Positions 38,001-50,465 are shown, numbered from the stretch's first letter. The stretch: 64,000 bases of DNA from Sycobia sp. Sy_11 (GCA_018907035.1 JACCIC010000028.1:2077501-2141500), one strand, 5' to 3'. The notes: a model not told the origin generated them from the sequence alone. Made by a program: numbers and translations.

Positions 38001-39382
38001 AAAAGCCGCATCTCCCTCCCCCTCAACTCCCTTGCCCAACCGCGTTGCACCACCACGGCCAAGTGGCTCTAGTGGCGCGCGGTGCGGGAGGGGAGGGGGG
38101 GGGCGAGAGCCCCGCATAACGCGATCGCCCGGCGGTGATTTTGCGCCGGCTTGATAGGAGCGAGGACGTCTAAGTGCCGGAGGTTCCGAGCGCTCGGGAT
38201 AGTGGGGTGGCGGGTATGGGGTGCGGAGGGGGATAAAAGCAGACGGTCGTCGCGCAGGACGGCGCGGCTTTCCGAAGGGCCTCCTCAACTCGTTCATCAT
38301 GGCTCGCCGGGCAAGAGCGCGGTGCAGCTGTGCGCTCCCCTCGCCCGCCCCTGCCCTCGGGCCGTTTTCCGGTGGAGGGGGGGAGCGGAGAGGGTTCGCT
38401 GCTCCGTATGCCTCGAGTGGTTTGGCCGGGGATTATGGCGGGGCGGCGGCGGAGGAGCGGGCGGTGGAGCCGAATCTCTTGGAGGCATTAATGACCTTGG
38501 CGAATTTGCTCAGCGCTTAAAATTATGAAATTTCATTTCGTTTCCTTGGCTCCCCCTGTTTCTTGAGGCGCGCGTGAAAACTGATCTCTTGGCAAAGCCT
38601 TTGTTGACTTGTAAAGCATTTGTATATAATATTTTTTCTCATTTCTCGAAAAGCGAATGAATTTACATTTATATTCCTTGAACCGTGCTCTAATTCTTTG
38701 ATAAAAAATATTTTTTAATCAATGGAAACTCGAAGCCCGGGTGGATATTGAAAAGGTTATTTTTTTAAAATATGAATAAACATTTCTCTTCTATCCATTG
38801 GAAATTGTTGATTGACTTTCCGATTTTCTTTTCATATATAAATAAACAGTATTAATTATGACGCTACTCTCTTACTTTTTGAATTATATTTTTAATACCG
38901 TAACTAACTAATGACACTTATTGATTTTTTGATATTTTTAAAACCTACTAATTGATTCGCTGAATAATACTTGATAAATACAAACAAAAATGAAATTTCT
39001 CGAAAAAAATTTTACAATATATTTTTCTTTCGAAATGTCATAACAATTTTCTTTTTCAAACTTTTTCAAAAAATTAAGCTTCGGCACTAATGGCACACTG
39101 TTTAAGGTTCAAAACAAAATTAATAGCCAAAGTTGGAAATACCGCGAAAATCGGGCCGCTCGATTCGACGCGAAAACTCGCCGGGAAAGTCGCGCAAGTT
39201 GCGGCCCGGCGAAAGAACCCGGGCAACTCGTTAAATCGTCTTTTTCCCCGGCGCGGGAGGTGAGCTAACCGGGGAAACACGCGTAGGTGAGCGCCCGAGA
39301 GCCAAGTAAATGCCGGGCGGTAATCGAGACCTTTTACGAGCGAGCACAGACACGAGGACTCGCAACTGCCTCGAGTTTTAAG

Positions 39383-39386
<4 letters not shown>

Positions 39387-39416
<30 letters not shown>
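39387..39416. repeat. (CT)n microsatellite
   Basis: Pure CT, 30 bases. Confidence 0.95.
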
Positions 39417-39421
<5 letters not shown>

Positions 39422-40466
39422 TTCTCCGTTCCTCACCCCCGCCCCTTCTTCCTCTCTCCATCTCTGCGGAGAGAAGCGAGTATGGCGTGGGGCTTATGGT
39501 GCGTTAACTTAAATTCCTTGAATGATTGCCGAATTGAGTATATGTACGTAGTTCGTACGTAGTGGCACGAACGGTGTCCCGTTTTACTTCTTCTTTCTTT
39601 TCCCTTTTTTTTTACGGTCGCTCGGGCAGAATAATGTACGTGATTACGCGCGATAATAGGAAAAGTTTTACTCTTTACTGGCTTGCTGCACTTTCGTCTC
39701 CCCTACCATTACCCAGCCAAATCATGCTAATTCAATTGTCCACTTCATTCTTATTTCGTTCAAGGAGACGACTATCTCGGCTATCGTGATTTTTGCTTCG
39801 CTCGGAAAAGCTTAAAATCTAACATTCCTTCGAAATTATTTGCTCAGCAGGTTTAGGACTGTTCAACCATTTAGGTTTACGTAAATTGACGGCAATTACT
39901 TGTATCTTCGTATTATATTAAAAACAGAGGATGTCGATGTGTAAGTATATGTCTTCTATCCTCGTTCTGAATGCATTCATACAATTTTAAAATTTATAAG
40001 AATGTGGTACTTCTACTTTTCTTTTTTCTTTCTATGAATTTTTAAAAATACATCTCGCATCGCTTATTTATTCGCACCAATCATTTTGAGATAAGGCAGG
40101 CAAAACTAACTTTTCTTTTTTTCGCGAAAGATTTCAGGTAAAAATAAAGAAAACAGAAAATTTATTGGCATTCTCACACGAGAGGCATTCTAGCTTTTAC
40201 TATCTACGTTTTAAAATTTCAAATAGTAGAAAGTCTGGAGAAAACAAAGCTATCGCTCGCAACGACAAAAAACTCATCAATCGACAAATACTGAGCGAGT
40301 GAAAAGGTGCGTGGCAAGGTTCTTTTTCTTTTTTTTTTTCTTTACATCAGCACCGCTCCCGATCCGCGCTCGAAGCGTCGAGAGATTTACGTGGTTCGCA
40401 GTACTCGTCCGTCCCGGTGCCCCTTGTCCGAAAGCGAGCAATAACAAGAGGCAGCAAGTGAAAAAC

Positions 40467-40510
40467 AAAAAAAAAAAAAAAAAAAACAAAAACAAAAAAC
40501 AAAACAAAAA
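40467..40510. repeat. A-rich run
   Basis: Poly(A) of about 18 bases followed by A-runs separated by single C residues, close to the 40618 exon donor. On the minus strand it is a T-rich tract. Confidence 0.9.
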
Positions 40511-40617
40511 AAATCGAAACGCAAATAAACAGGGAACGCAAAAGGCAAGCGGCAAAACACGTGCTCGTGCGAGTAGGCTCATAATCGGGATCCGAGGATC
40601 AAAGTTCGAAGCTTTAC

Positions 40618-40739
40618 CTTGTTCGGCGGCGACTGTATGCCGTGGAAGGGCAGATTCTCGTAGAACGTCTTCGTCTCCGGCTCGGACAGGCCCTCCGAGA
40701 CGCTGTCCATGTGGTTGCTATTTACAGCCTGGCTGGGAT
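40618..40739 (-). CDS. Exon: conserved-looking YENL motif exon, last shared cytoplasmic exon
   Basis: This 122-bp exon enters in phase 1 (acceptor CCACTTGCAG) and leaves in phase 0 (AAG|GTAAAG, donor at 40617). It encodes PSQAVNSNHMDSVSEGLSEP followed by ETKTFYENLPFHGIQSPPNK. It is the only cytoplasmic exon without low-complexity runs. YENL matches the pY-x-N consensus for the SH2 domain of Grb2-type adaptors. The phase change from 1 to 0 is informative: all three exons further along start at phase-0 acceptors, so any of them can follow directly. Confidence 0.9.
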
Positions 40740-42507
40740 CTGCAAGTGGACACGGAAGGAGATCACGGTGGCGTGGTGCCGCTCGTTCGTGCAATAATAA
40801 TAATATATAAATACGTATATAATTTGCTCCTGGCGACGAGGCCAGAGCCGTGGCCCGGTGGCGCACCGAGCGCCGAGCCGCAAAATTCAGACGATCGAAG
40901 TCTGCGCGATTGGACGCTTCTCCGGTTATGAACGGCTATTTAGCGCGCAACTTTCGTGTTTTTTTTTTCGAACATATACATGCATCGTTGCATATGTTGC
41001 ACAGTACGATTCTCGAGGCGAGCTCGCGCGCGGGTTATCGATTCGAACGAGGAGAACCAATTACGTAGTTCGATCGTCTGATATTTCGTGGATGACAACA
41101 CTCACAGCTCACAGAAGAACGACAACTAAGTTATATTAAATTATACGAATTTTATGGATCTATCAGAATATTTATACAGCTATAGATAAACATATTTGAT
41201 CGATGGAGAGAACCTCGGTCATTTTACTTTCTCTCGTTGGCATCGATCTCCCATCATATTTTCACTGCGATCTATTGGCAATTTTAAAATCATGATGTTA
41301 TTAGGCTCGTACCAGGCAAGTTCTTCGCTCTCGCGAGCGAATTTTTTATGTCCTATTCTGGCTTTATTATATACACATACATCTATTTGTCACGATTAAA
41401 AATATGAGACAGGCATTTTCATTAACGTATTTATATACATTGTGTAACCTAAGTCACTTGTATAGAAACTATATGTGCATCGTAAATAAAATTCAGTGCT
41501 GTGACTAATTAGATAATATCAGAAATTGTGAAGACAGTTAAATATTTAGTCATCGAACAATAACTATATTTCGCTATAGTCAGAAATACATATCATTCAC
41601 CTTCAGGCAGTAAAGTAGCTAATTCAATATGTACAAATATATAGAGAAATGTGAAAATGTAATAAATTGGGTTCAAGATGCATTTCCTAGTATTATTCTT
41701 TAACTATCGTTTCAATTAGAAATTTGAAATTACAATATATTTTCACCTTAGACAACCAAATTGTTTGGTAGATCGCTTGATGTACGTTATTTTATAGTTT
41801 TAACAGATTTTTCTAAAAATTATCTGTTGCACATTACCAGTTATTCATTTTTAAATATTAATGATCGTCCTGATGCGTCTAAAATAAAACTTTAGTTCAA
41901 TTACTAGTTTAACTTAGAACTAGTGTAAATTAGTATTATAATAAAATCTGAACATTTTTATAAGAGTATCATTATAGAGATTGCAGTTTATATCAATAGT
42001 ATTTCAAGGATCAAGGATAATCGTAAAATTGACAATCAGTGAAGAAAGGAAAGAATGGAATTTTAATTTCTTCGGAACTTGTAGTGTTTCGAATCCGTAA
42101 ATCCATCAGTAGCGTTTGAGAACAATAGGTGCTGCACTTTCGGCGGGCTCGGCGTCTGTTAAACTTGAACGAGCAAGAATTGTTAGCCGTGTGAATGAGT
42201 ATAAAAAAGGCAAAAAGGGCAACAAAAAAGAGAAGAAAAAAAAAGAAAAAAGAACTAAATAGAGTGTAACTGAGAAAGCGAAATATAGAGTAAGAGAAAG
42301 GCAGGAGCAGAGTCAAAATATTCGTGCCAGCGCTGAAAGTCGTGGCGCACCGATATAGAAGAATAGCAAATACGTATAGTGGGAGTAAGGGGTCAGAGAG
42401 TGAGAGTGTGAAAGAGAGAGGATGAGAGAGAGAGGGGGGGGGGAGAAAGATAGCGAAGGCTTAGAGCTTATGGTTTTCAACACTTATGCATGCATATGTA
42501 TACATAC
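40740..42507 (-). other. Intron, 1.8 kb
   Basis: Mostly AT-rich. A short GC-rich stretch lies next to the exon at 40740-41060, and GA-rich sequence at 42210-42450 abuts the next exon's donor side. Nothing else is recognisable. Confidence 0.65.
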
Positions 42508-42729
42508 CAGCCCCGGGCTTTTTGCGCTTACGGGACACATTGTTCTTGGCTCCGTTCGCTCGCTGTTGATGCTGCTGGTGCTGATGCTGCTGCTGCTGCT
42601 GCTGCTGCTGTTCATGCTGTTCCTGCTTGTTGGGACGGAGCGAGCCGCCGAGCGATGGCTGCTGCTTCTGATGCTGCTGCTGCTGCTGCTGCTGCTGCTG
42701 TCGTAGCGCTATTCTCTTGTACGTCACGG
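42508..42729 (-). CDS. Exon: cytoplasmic tail, two polyGln tracts and a KRKK basic cluster
   Basis: This 222-bp, phase 1-1 exon has acceptor CTGTCCCTCGCAG and donor GTATGT (42507). It reads VTYKRIALR then Q9, HQKQQPSLGGSLRPNKQEQHE, Q8, a Gln/His stretch, and ends NNVSRKRKKPGA. SRKRKKP resembles a monopartite nuclear localisation signal. The frame is fixed by phase-1 joins on both sides, and translation in that frame is open from acceptor to donor. As a symmetric exon it could be included or skipped. Confidence 0.86.
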
Positions 42730-43358
42730 CTGCGAGGGACAGACACACGCCGCTCATTTACACACGCATGCAAAGGGGATTGGTGGCGGAGAAGAGAGGG
42801 TAAACAGGAGGCTTGGTTGACACCATCTCGGAGGCCACGGGCGAAAATGGGGGGGGGGGAGCGACGGGCACGATTATGAATGCCATACGAAATGGACTTG
42901 CGCGAGGACCGAGGGTGGGATTGGGCGAGATCCCCGGAGGAGATGCGACGATGACGGTTATAAAAGTTCTTGTTTTTCTTTTTATTTTCATGCGGCACTC
43001 TTACCAGCCGCCCCCGTCGAGGTCGTGCATTTAAATTTGCATCGGCACTATAACGAAATTTGGGTTTATTCTAAGTATAAGTTGAAACGTTGCATATTCT
43101 CGAATACGAAATACTGCTCCGCGGGTCAGGAATTGTTTAAAATATTTTTTATTTTTCACGATACTCTAATATGGGAGATTTTTATTACAAATTAATGAAT
43201 GAATAAAAATACACGATACCATAGGATTCATTCGAGGAATTTTCCGTAATATCAAATTGAATTTCAAAGCTCTTCTTTGAGTATAATTTTACATTCACGC
43301 CTCCAGCTGACAAGCCGTATCCTATTCCACGCTTCTTCTATTTCTTTACAAACATTAT

Positions 43359-43384
43359 AAATAAATAAATAAATAAATAAATAA
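43359..43384. repeat. (AAAT)n repeat
   Basis: About six AAAT units. Confidence 0.9.
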
Positions 43385-44587
43385 CGATAGAAAAAAATCT
43401 AAATACTTGTATTGTATGGGAAAAACATTCAACCATTGAAAAGGTTATAGGAAGATCGAAGCGCAATCGATATTTACATCAATATTCGATGAGATATCGA
43501 GTTTCAGTAACTAAAAGCAATCGTCGAGGCGTTGGCAAAGGCATAAAGATATATCTAGACCTCCTGCCAAGGTTTTTTGTCAATAAAGGAAGAAACTCGA
43601 GATTTCTCGAATCACGCATTGCCTCGTCTCGCCTCGAAAATAAAGATCTTGTCTGGCGGGGCGAGGGGATCTTTTACTGTGTCGGGGCATAAAAGCGCGC
43701 CCGCGTATAGACGTGTACGTGTGCAATTGTGACACAGCCGAGGCGACGTCGATGGATGAGAAAATGGGAGAAACAGATCGAGTGGCGCGCTTATACGACG
43801 TGCGAAATGTAAGAACGGAACGATACGAGAAGGAGTAATAAAAATGACGATATAAAGCGGGAAACGCGAGGGGTTATTCGAGAATTTGCCAATTACGCGG
43901 ATTTTAAGTTACGCATTTGTTAACGCCGAAGATCGAGAAGTTACTTGACCTCGAATTTTTCAGCTGAATCGGGGTACGCAATAAATGGGAATAATGAGAG
44001 TCATTATAATTAATTGCCGTACGCGCTTCGCGAATCGCCTTTCGTCGTATTTTTTTTTAATGCATACAATATTAAAAATTTGAAGTCTTCAAATATTCAA
44101 ACAAGAACGACAAACTTTCGAAAAATCTCATAATTACTTTGAATTTTCTTTTCTTCGCTTTTTTTCTCATCTACAAATTCTTTACAAAGTTTTTTTTCTA
44201 TTTTATTTTTCAATGTAGTATGTATTTTTTTTACGATTCCTTCATGGCATTTTAAGAATTTTTTTTTTTGGAACGTGTTAAGTTTTATAGAATTACTAAA
44301 TTGTACAGAAAATATCACAGTAAAGTTTTCATTTTTTTATTAAGTATATTAAATAGGAGTTTTGTAAATATGCAAAGAATTTCGCATTTAAGCACTTGTA
44401 ACAACGTGTACCTAAGATTTATCTTTGTATATTTACAAGATTTATATTTAATATACTTCGTTACCTCTGTAATCTGTAAGTCGTAAACTCAGTATCGTGC
44501 ACTATACATTGAATGTAAAAGATGATTTTCAATTTTAGATTACTCTTGAAGGATCTTTTGTTGATCTTGAAACTCTGTATCGAGTTT

Positions 44588-44633
44588 ACTTTTGAATTTA
44601 TACAGAGGAAGTATGAAAAGTAAATTCAAAAGT
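44588..44633. repeat. Perfect inverted repeat, 13-bp arms
   Basis: ACTTTTGAATTTA at 44588-44600 is the exact reverse complement of 44621-44633, with a 20-base loop. It can form a simple hairpin on either strand; function unknown. Confidence 0.85.
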
Positions 44634-47600
44634 TAAAATCGAAACAAATTATTGGAAGTAGCCGGTGGGACTAAAGTTTTCCTTTTAAATACTTCGCTGT
44701 TTGTTCCATCAATGTCATTACATTTGCCAAGTTTTGATTTAAAAATTTTCAAAGGTGAAGAAACTTTTGCCAACTTCAGAAGTTCTCTTTATTGCAATCG
44801 AACATTTTTTTTAAATTATATAAAACATTTTTAATCACACTATGCGGAAAGTTCCTTTTACCGTATGCGTTTACGTTTGGTAAGTGCCCTATAACAGCAC
44901 ACAAAAGTTCATTTCAACGCGCGATGAAAAAACAATGGAAAATGTTGTAGACAAGAACAAATATATAGTAATATGTATGAAGTATAGTTGTAAGTATTAA
45001 GTTGATTCAATTTTGTTAGTTATTCTGTATGCAATAGTATGCATGTTTTTTATTCAAAAAACGAAATAATTATGGAAAATCATAGATTTATTTCAACTAA
45101 TCCATTTAAGTTTTGCATAGATCAAAGACGACAGATATATTCTTTTAAAGATCTAATATAATTTAGATTTTTGTCAAGTTTTAAAGTTTTTCATTCATAT
45201 TTAAATATATTTATACTAACAACACAATTTTTTCAAATAGATGAAATATTTTTGTAAAATACTAAAACATTTGATGAATTCATCGATAATCACATAAGAA
45301 CTAGAATTAATGTTAATACTAAAATTATAATAGTTTTCACGTTGTGGAAATAGTTCATGAAAGTTATTTAAATTTATTTAAATTTGATTGAGACGACGAG
45401 CCTAAATTACTAATATTATTAGATATTTGCTCGAAACAGAGTGCAGATTAATAAAAATTGATTTTTATTTGTAATTATTGATTAATTACTCAATGTTTCA
45501 ATTTAATTTTTAAGTATTATACTTCAATAATTTATAATTATATCGCAAATATATGTTTTTTATTCTAATTTTTCGTTTTCAAACTTTCCGCAGCTCTTGA
45601 GGAAAAGTAGCTTTCGCTGCAATCGATCGCAATAACATGCTCAAAGATTTGTAAATAAAAATCTATCATTCGCGAGCTGGCAAATTCATGGTGATGAGGA
45701 GATAAAAAAATTCGTCGTCGTCGCTCGGAAATACAATTCGAGCCGTCATATAATCCACGTGTTTGCATCGCGCGGAACCTCTCCCGTCTCCCCATCCCCC
45801 TCCCCAGCTTCTCAAGAAAATATACGAGGGGAAGATTATACGAGCGATAGTCCAGCGTGCGTTAATAACAATCCTCCCACCGCTCCCATTAGGATGCCGA
45901 CATCGTTTCCTCGAATAGATACACACGGATATTAAACTGGCCATTCTCTGTTCCATTCGCTACGCACGGCAGCGATTTCTCAATAAACATTCGCCCCCGC
46001 CTCCCCACCGTCCCTGTCTCTCTCACACTACACGCCCCCCGGAGTGTTTCGCTTTCAGAACGTATGTCGCTGTAAGGCTGTTTCTTTTTGCCCCGAGACA
46101 CTCCCCCACCCCTAGTTCCTCTCGGAAAAATACGTCGCTGCAATCGAACTGCCGTCCCGGGATGCGGAACAACTATACACAACCAGTCGCGAGGGAAGTT
46201 GCGACGCGCCGAGAGTCCCGGGAGCTTGAATCGCGTCCCCACACCCCCGTCCCGACGACCATTGACGGGGCGCCAAGGCGGATGCGGAAAGCGAGAGCGG
46301 GAGCCGAGAAAGAAGCGCCTCGGGGACGGGCCGGGACGAGGGGCCGGGGAATCGAATCAATCCGAGCGCGCCCCTCGCCGCCCCTCTGGCCGCGCCTCGA
46401 CCGTAGGCCGGAAACGATTACGGCCGTGCCGTGGCGCTGTTTAAAGCTCCGACGCTCGTCTGGAATGAGGCCGGCGGACGAGGGGCGCGAGGCGTCGATA
46501 ATGCGGCCTCGCCGGAGCTGGCGGCTCGAGGACCTCGAGGGCCTGGAATCCTTGCGCTGCAATCCTCCCCCGCCCCCTCCCGCCGCCCCGCTACCGCCAG
46601 GCTTCGCCGGCGATGCCTCGCGCGCCGAGCGGGGCGACGCCGTCGAATCGCGAAGCGCGCCGGATGATAAGATTTGCGGGGCGTTAAGGGCCGCGGCGAC
46701 GGTGGCGACGGCTTAGGACGCTCCATTATTTTCCTCGACTATCGCCCGGGGGCACGATTGATTTTCAAGAATCCCCGCACGCGGCAGGGCGGAATTGCGG
46801 CGACACGGAATTCGTGACTCGTAAGTGCGGCGGGTAATGCGGAATTTACGTTTTTTCTTTTTCTTTCATTTTTTCTTCTTATTCTTTGATCCCGTCAGTT
46901 TTCGAACGAATTAGAAATGCTAATAGGTTCGATGTCTGGTAATGCGAGAGTTCACAGAAAAAAGAATATACTATCGTATAATATTAAGAGTATACAAGCA
47001 GAACAAGCACGTTTTCGTAATGATTTTTCAACGAAAGTATTCTTCTTCGATATCGAATATTGGAATCTCTTACCAATTACCGCTCGATGAAAGATTCGCC
47101 CCAAAGAATCATTAACCCCCAAGTTACTAATACATAGATTTCTTTCATTTGAATAAGAATATCAAATGCCCCTTGATTAAAACGCAGAGACGAAGCGAAT
47201 CGCGGCTGTCTGATCGTCTGTTGAGGAAAAAAAAGAAGAAGGGAAGAACCTCAATCCAAATGCAAGGTATAAGTATTTCCTTTATTTGCAGCGGGTCATA
47301 TTGGATTCGCCGAGATCAAAAGTAGAAGTGGGGGGGCGGGCGTGGTGATGGGGGGGAAGAAGAAGCGAGGGGCAAAATGGTTGCGAGACGAGACTATTAG
47401 GGAGTAAAAAAAAAATGAAGTGCTGTCTGTCTATTGAAAAAAAAAACAAAAACAAAAACAAAGAGAGAATACAGGGTACGATGAAAGCGTAATGCTTTAG
47501 AAGCGCCTCCGCGATTCCAAACATCCAGCGGTTCTAGTCTACTGCAGGCGCGTCACGTTGTCGATGCATCGGGCGCGTCCGACTCCCTTCGCGCATTTAT

Positions 47601-48158
47601 CTCTTCGCTCCCTCCACGACCCTCCCTCACCCCCCTCCCCCCTGCTCCGACTATTCAGATTTCGAGTACTGTAACGGATGATGATCCACGGGTATTCAGG
47701 AATGAATGAGCGACAGACAGAACGGTAAAGGGGGGGGGCGTGGATGGGTGGTAAAGCTTGAGCAGCCGAGCAGTGTCGTTCACCCTGATTTCCTTGATTT
47801 ATCCGCGCTCGTACGGCACGAGCACTTTTCATTATACCGAGCTCGCCCGGTGCGAGCCGCCTATGTGCCGCGTTTAGCATTATGGCACTGGGGACTTCTT
47901 TTCAAATTTTTCGCCCCTGCCACTTTGTCCTCGCCACATTAAGCCGAGCCGTCCAGTCGGGGACGAACATCGACTTTAATATCACCTGCATGAATTCTGA
48001 GTGGCTCGGCCGCGCACGAGACCAAACTGCGCCGTTCGCACGTACGCGCGAGCATTCGCTTCTCAATGCTAAATATGATAAATAATTTCCGCGGACCGTT
48101 CCAGAATTTCATTCGCTTGTTTCATCGGTTGGCCGAACGTTAGCGCGAAATCAGCGCC

Positions 48159-48161
<3 letters not shown>

Positions 48162-48207
<46 letters not shown>
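48162..48207. repeat. (TA)n microsatellite
   Basis: Pure TA, 46 bases. Confidence 0.97.
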
Positions 48208-48209
<2 letters not shown>

Positions 48210-48527
48210 TGTACGTATAGATTCTCGGTAAAATCAAAACGCGTAGAGAGTCATCCTCTGCCCTTCCCCCCATCTTCGATACGGAAGCGCAAACTATCCC
48301 CACGGGCTAGTAAACAACTCCTCCCAGCGAGCGCGGATCTATAAATCATACTCCGACGGGATTCGAGGGTTTGTCCGAAGCCCTCCTCCTAGTTTTGTTT
48401 CGATCCGTACGAGCTGAATTTGAAAGGTCACCCTTGAGAATTGCTCTCTTTTTTGGTATTTTTTTTTTCAAGCAAGAATCGAACGTTAATATCGATTATA
48501 TAGCCGTCGACCGAGTTTATATGTATA

Positions 48528-48531
<4 letters not shown>

Positions 48532-48569
<38 letters not shown>
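48532..48569. repeat. (TA)n microsatellite
   Basis: Pure TA, 38 bases, 325 bases from the previous array. Confidence 0.97.
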
Positions 48570-48571
<2 letters not shown>

Positions 48572-49916
48572 TATAAGTATATAGAGAAATTAAAGTAGGT
48601 TCCTATATTCGACGATCGTTCAGAGTGCAATTAAAAATAGTACAATATCAATATTAATGTGATCTCGAAACCTTCTGCAGTCGGGCGCGACGAGTGCACT
48701 TTCCTAATAATTTTCAAAAGGATAAACAGTTATTTCTAACATTTATATAAATCTTTCAATATGAATTGAACTTTCTTCGAGGAAATGCCGCTGGGCTTGT
48801 AAACCGATATTGTTTCTGTAGGAACAGTTTTAGAACTTCTTGTGTGCGGAAGTTTATATAAGAGTTCGGAGTATTTTTTACGACAACTTTATACCATCGC
48901 TGCTTGAACAGCTTTTCTTCATCATAAATTGAGACGAGTTTCGATGCAAAGCTCCACGATATTTGTCGTAAAATTTCGCGCAATTGGAAAATTACATTTA
49001 GTCGCTTCTTGACGAAATGGTCGATTCAATGGAATTAAACAACTACCTATTACAATTGTTCCATTTATCAAGTTTGAATCTTACTGATACTGATTATAGT
49101 TTTTGAATAAATATTTCGTTTGTATTCGTAAAATGAATTATTCTCCATAATTCGAATTTTTTCTTTCTAAACTCTTCGTAATTATTTGTTTATCTCATTA
49201 AGTTTTGAATTTTTAAGTTTCTTTAATAGATTTAAAAAATGAAGAAATCAATAAATACTTGAGCTATAAAAATAACTTAATTATATTTCTGTAGATTTCT
49301 TTTTCATACTGAATCAAATATGAGCCTTCTTTATATAAATATTTAAATAGGATATTGAAACATCAAGTATTCAGAAATGTTTACTGGTAAATTATAATTT
49401 ATTTAATAATTTTATAACTTATCACTAACATTTTTATCTATTTTGGTTTTTCCTTCATACGATTTTACGAGTTATAAATATATAAACAACTACTCTACAT
49501 TGATTTTTCGTTAATTATAATTCAACACATTTTTTCCAATTTGAGCATTATTGAACAAACGAAGAAAGAAAATTCTGCAAATACAGAGAAAATTTTAAAA
49601 GTTCAATAAACAATTCCTGTGAAATTTCGTAAATTTCACTGGAGTTTAGTTCGTCTAGTATGACCTATGCTTTCGAAAAAGAATCATGAATCTTAGCTGC
49701 ACGGCATCGAGAAGTTTCCCAACGCTCCGCCAGCGGAAACAGTCGCTCCTCGCATTAGAAAGACGATACGAAAATGGGTCGTCACCGGGTGGCGGGTGGT
49801 TGAGAGGGGGGGGGGCGACGTTTGTCGCCAAAAGAAGACACCCAATTCCTCGGAGTGGCGCAAGAAAGCGGCGAAGGATGGCCGATCTCGCGCGACTCCC
49901 GTCTCGCTCCCCTTAC

Positions 49917-50020
49917 CTGTCTTGCCGCGCGATATACCCGGGAACGTGTCGGCTTCCTTGAGCTGCACGCTGAAGATCGCCCGGATGCGGTTCGCCCTCG
50001 CGAGCACCCCCTCGTCGTGC

Positions 50021-50053
<33 letters not shown>

Positions 50054-50465
50054 AGTTGCTGTCTTATCTCGCCCAGAGCCACCTGGTGGCGGTGGTGGCG
50101 GTGCCGTCGGCGGGCCTGCCCCTGGCAGCCCCCCGACTCCTTGGCCCGGCGGAACGGCCTCACCGGGCCGTCGTCCCGGGCCACGGACTCGCCCGCCCCG
50201 GCCAGGGGCGTCGAGTCCGAGGTGCGCGAGGCCGAGGACAGGGGCGGCGAGGGCAGGCCCCCGGCGGCCCCGCCTGCACCGAGGAGACGGGGCCCGAGGC
50301 CCGAGCGCATGCTGTGGGTCCGATTTATGTGCACGAGGACGCCGGGCTTGAGGGGCCAGCGCGGCGCCGGCGGCGATTGCTGCTGCTGCTGCTGCTTGCT
50401 GATGCTGCGCGGCCGCCGTCGAGCGGGTCGAGGAGGCCGTGGGAGAAGGCGGCCCGCCCTCGGGG
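49917..50465 (-). CDS. Exon: cytoplasmic tail with polyGln and Arg/His-rich segments
   Basis: This 549-bp, phase 1-1 exon has acceptor CTCGTCCTAAAAG and donor ACAG|GTAAGG. The frame from the preceding exon is open across the whole exon (about 183 residues). Order: basic Pro/Arg segment (PRAGRLLPRPPRPARRRPRS), Q6, a Pro-rich stretch, a Gly/Ala/Ser-rich stretch, RRRHRHHRH, then LQ12, then RANRIRAIFSVQLKEADTFP. The non-repetitive end looks like a conserved short motif and is the best evidence that this is the coding frame. The Gln run is mostly CAG. The acceptor is slightly unusual in having AAAAG, so the 5' edge is less sure than the 3' edge. Confidence 0.85.

Larger units (their letters stand above)
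29650..40617 (-). other. Large intron (about 11 kb)
   Basis: Contains AT-rich DNA (29940-30620, 35700-36100, 36850-37850, 38530-39060), a cluster of three (GA)n arrays at 30936-31294, several (CT)n and (TA)n arrays at 33267-35064, and GC-rich islands at about 36380-36720 and 38000-38520. I found no exon with matching phase and splice sites. Confidence 0.6.
42730..49916 (-). other. Intron, 7.2 kb
   Basis: AT-rich at 43020-45660 with an AAAT array near 43359 and a 13-bp-stem hairpin at 44588-44633. A GC-rich island lies at 46050-46740, two (TA)n arrays at 48162 and 48532, and AT-rich DNA at 48980-49650. No exon was found. Confidence 0.6.

Noticed and set aside
40299..40931. 210-codon plus-strand open frame with Phe and Lys/Asn runs
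   Set aside because: Runs come from poly(T) and poly(A) tracts, and it overlaps antisense to the supported exon 40618-40739.
46162..46716. 184-codon plus-strand open frame
   Set aside because: Arg/Pro/Ala-rich, inside a GC-rich island, with equally long frames on the minus strand. No recognisable motif.
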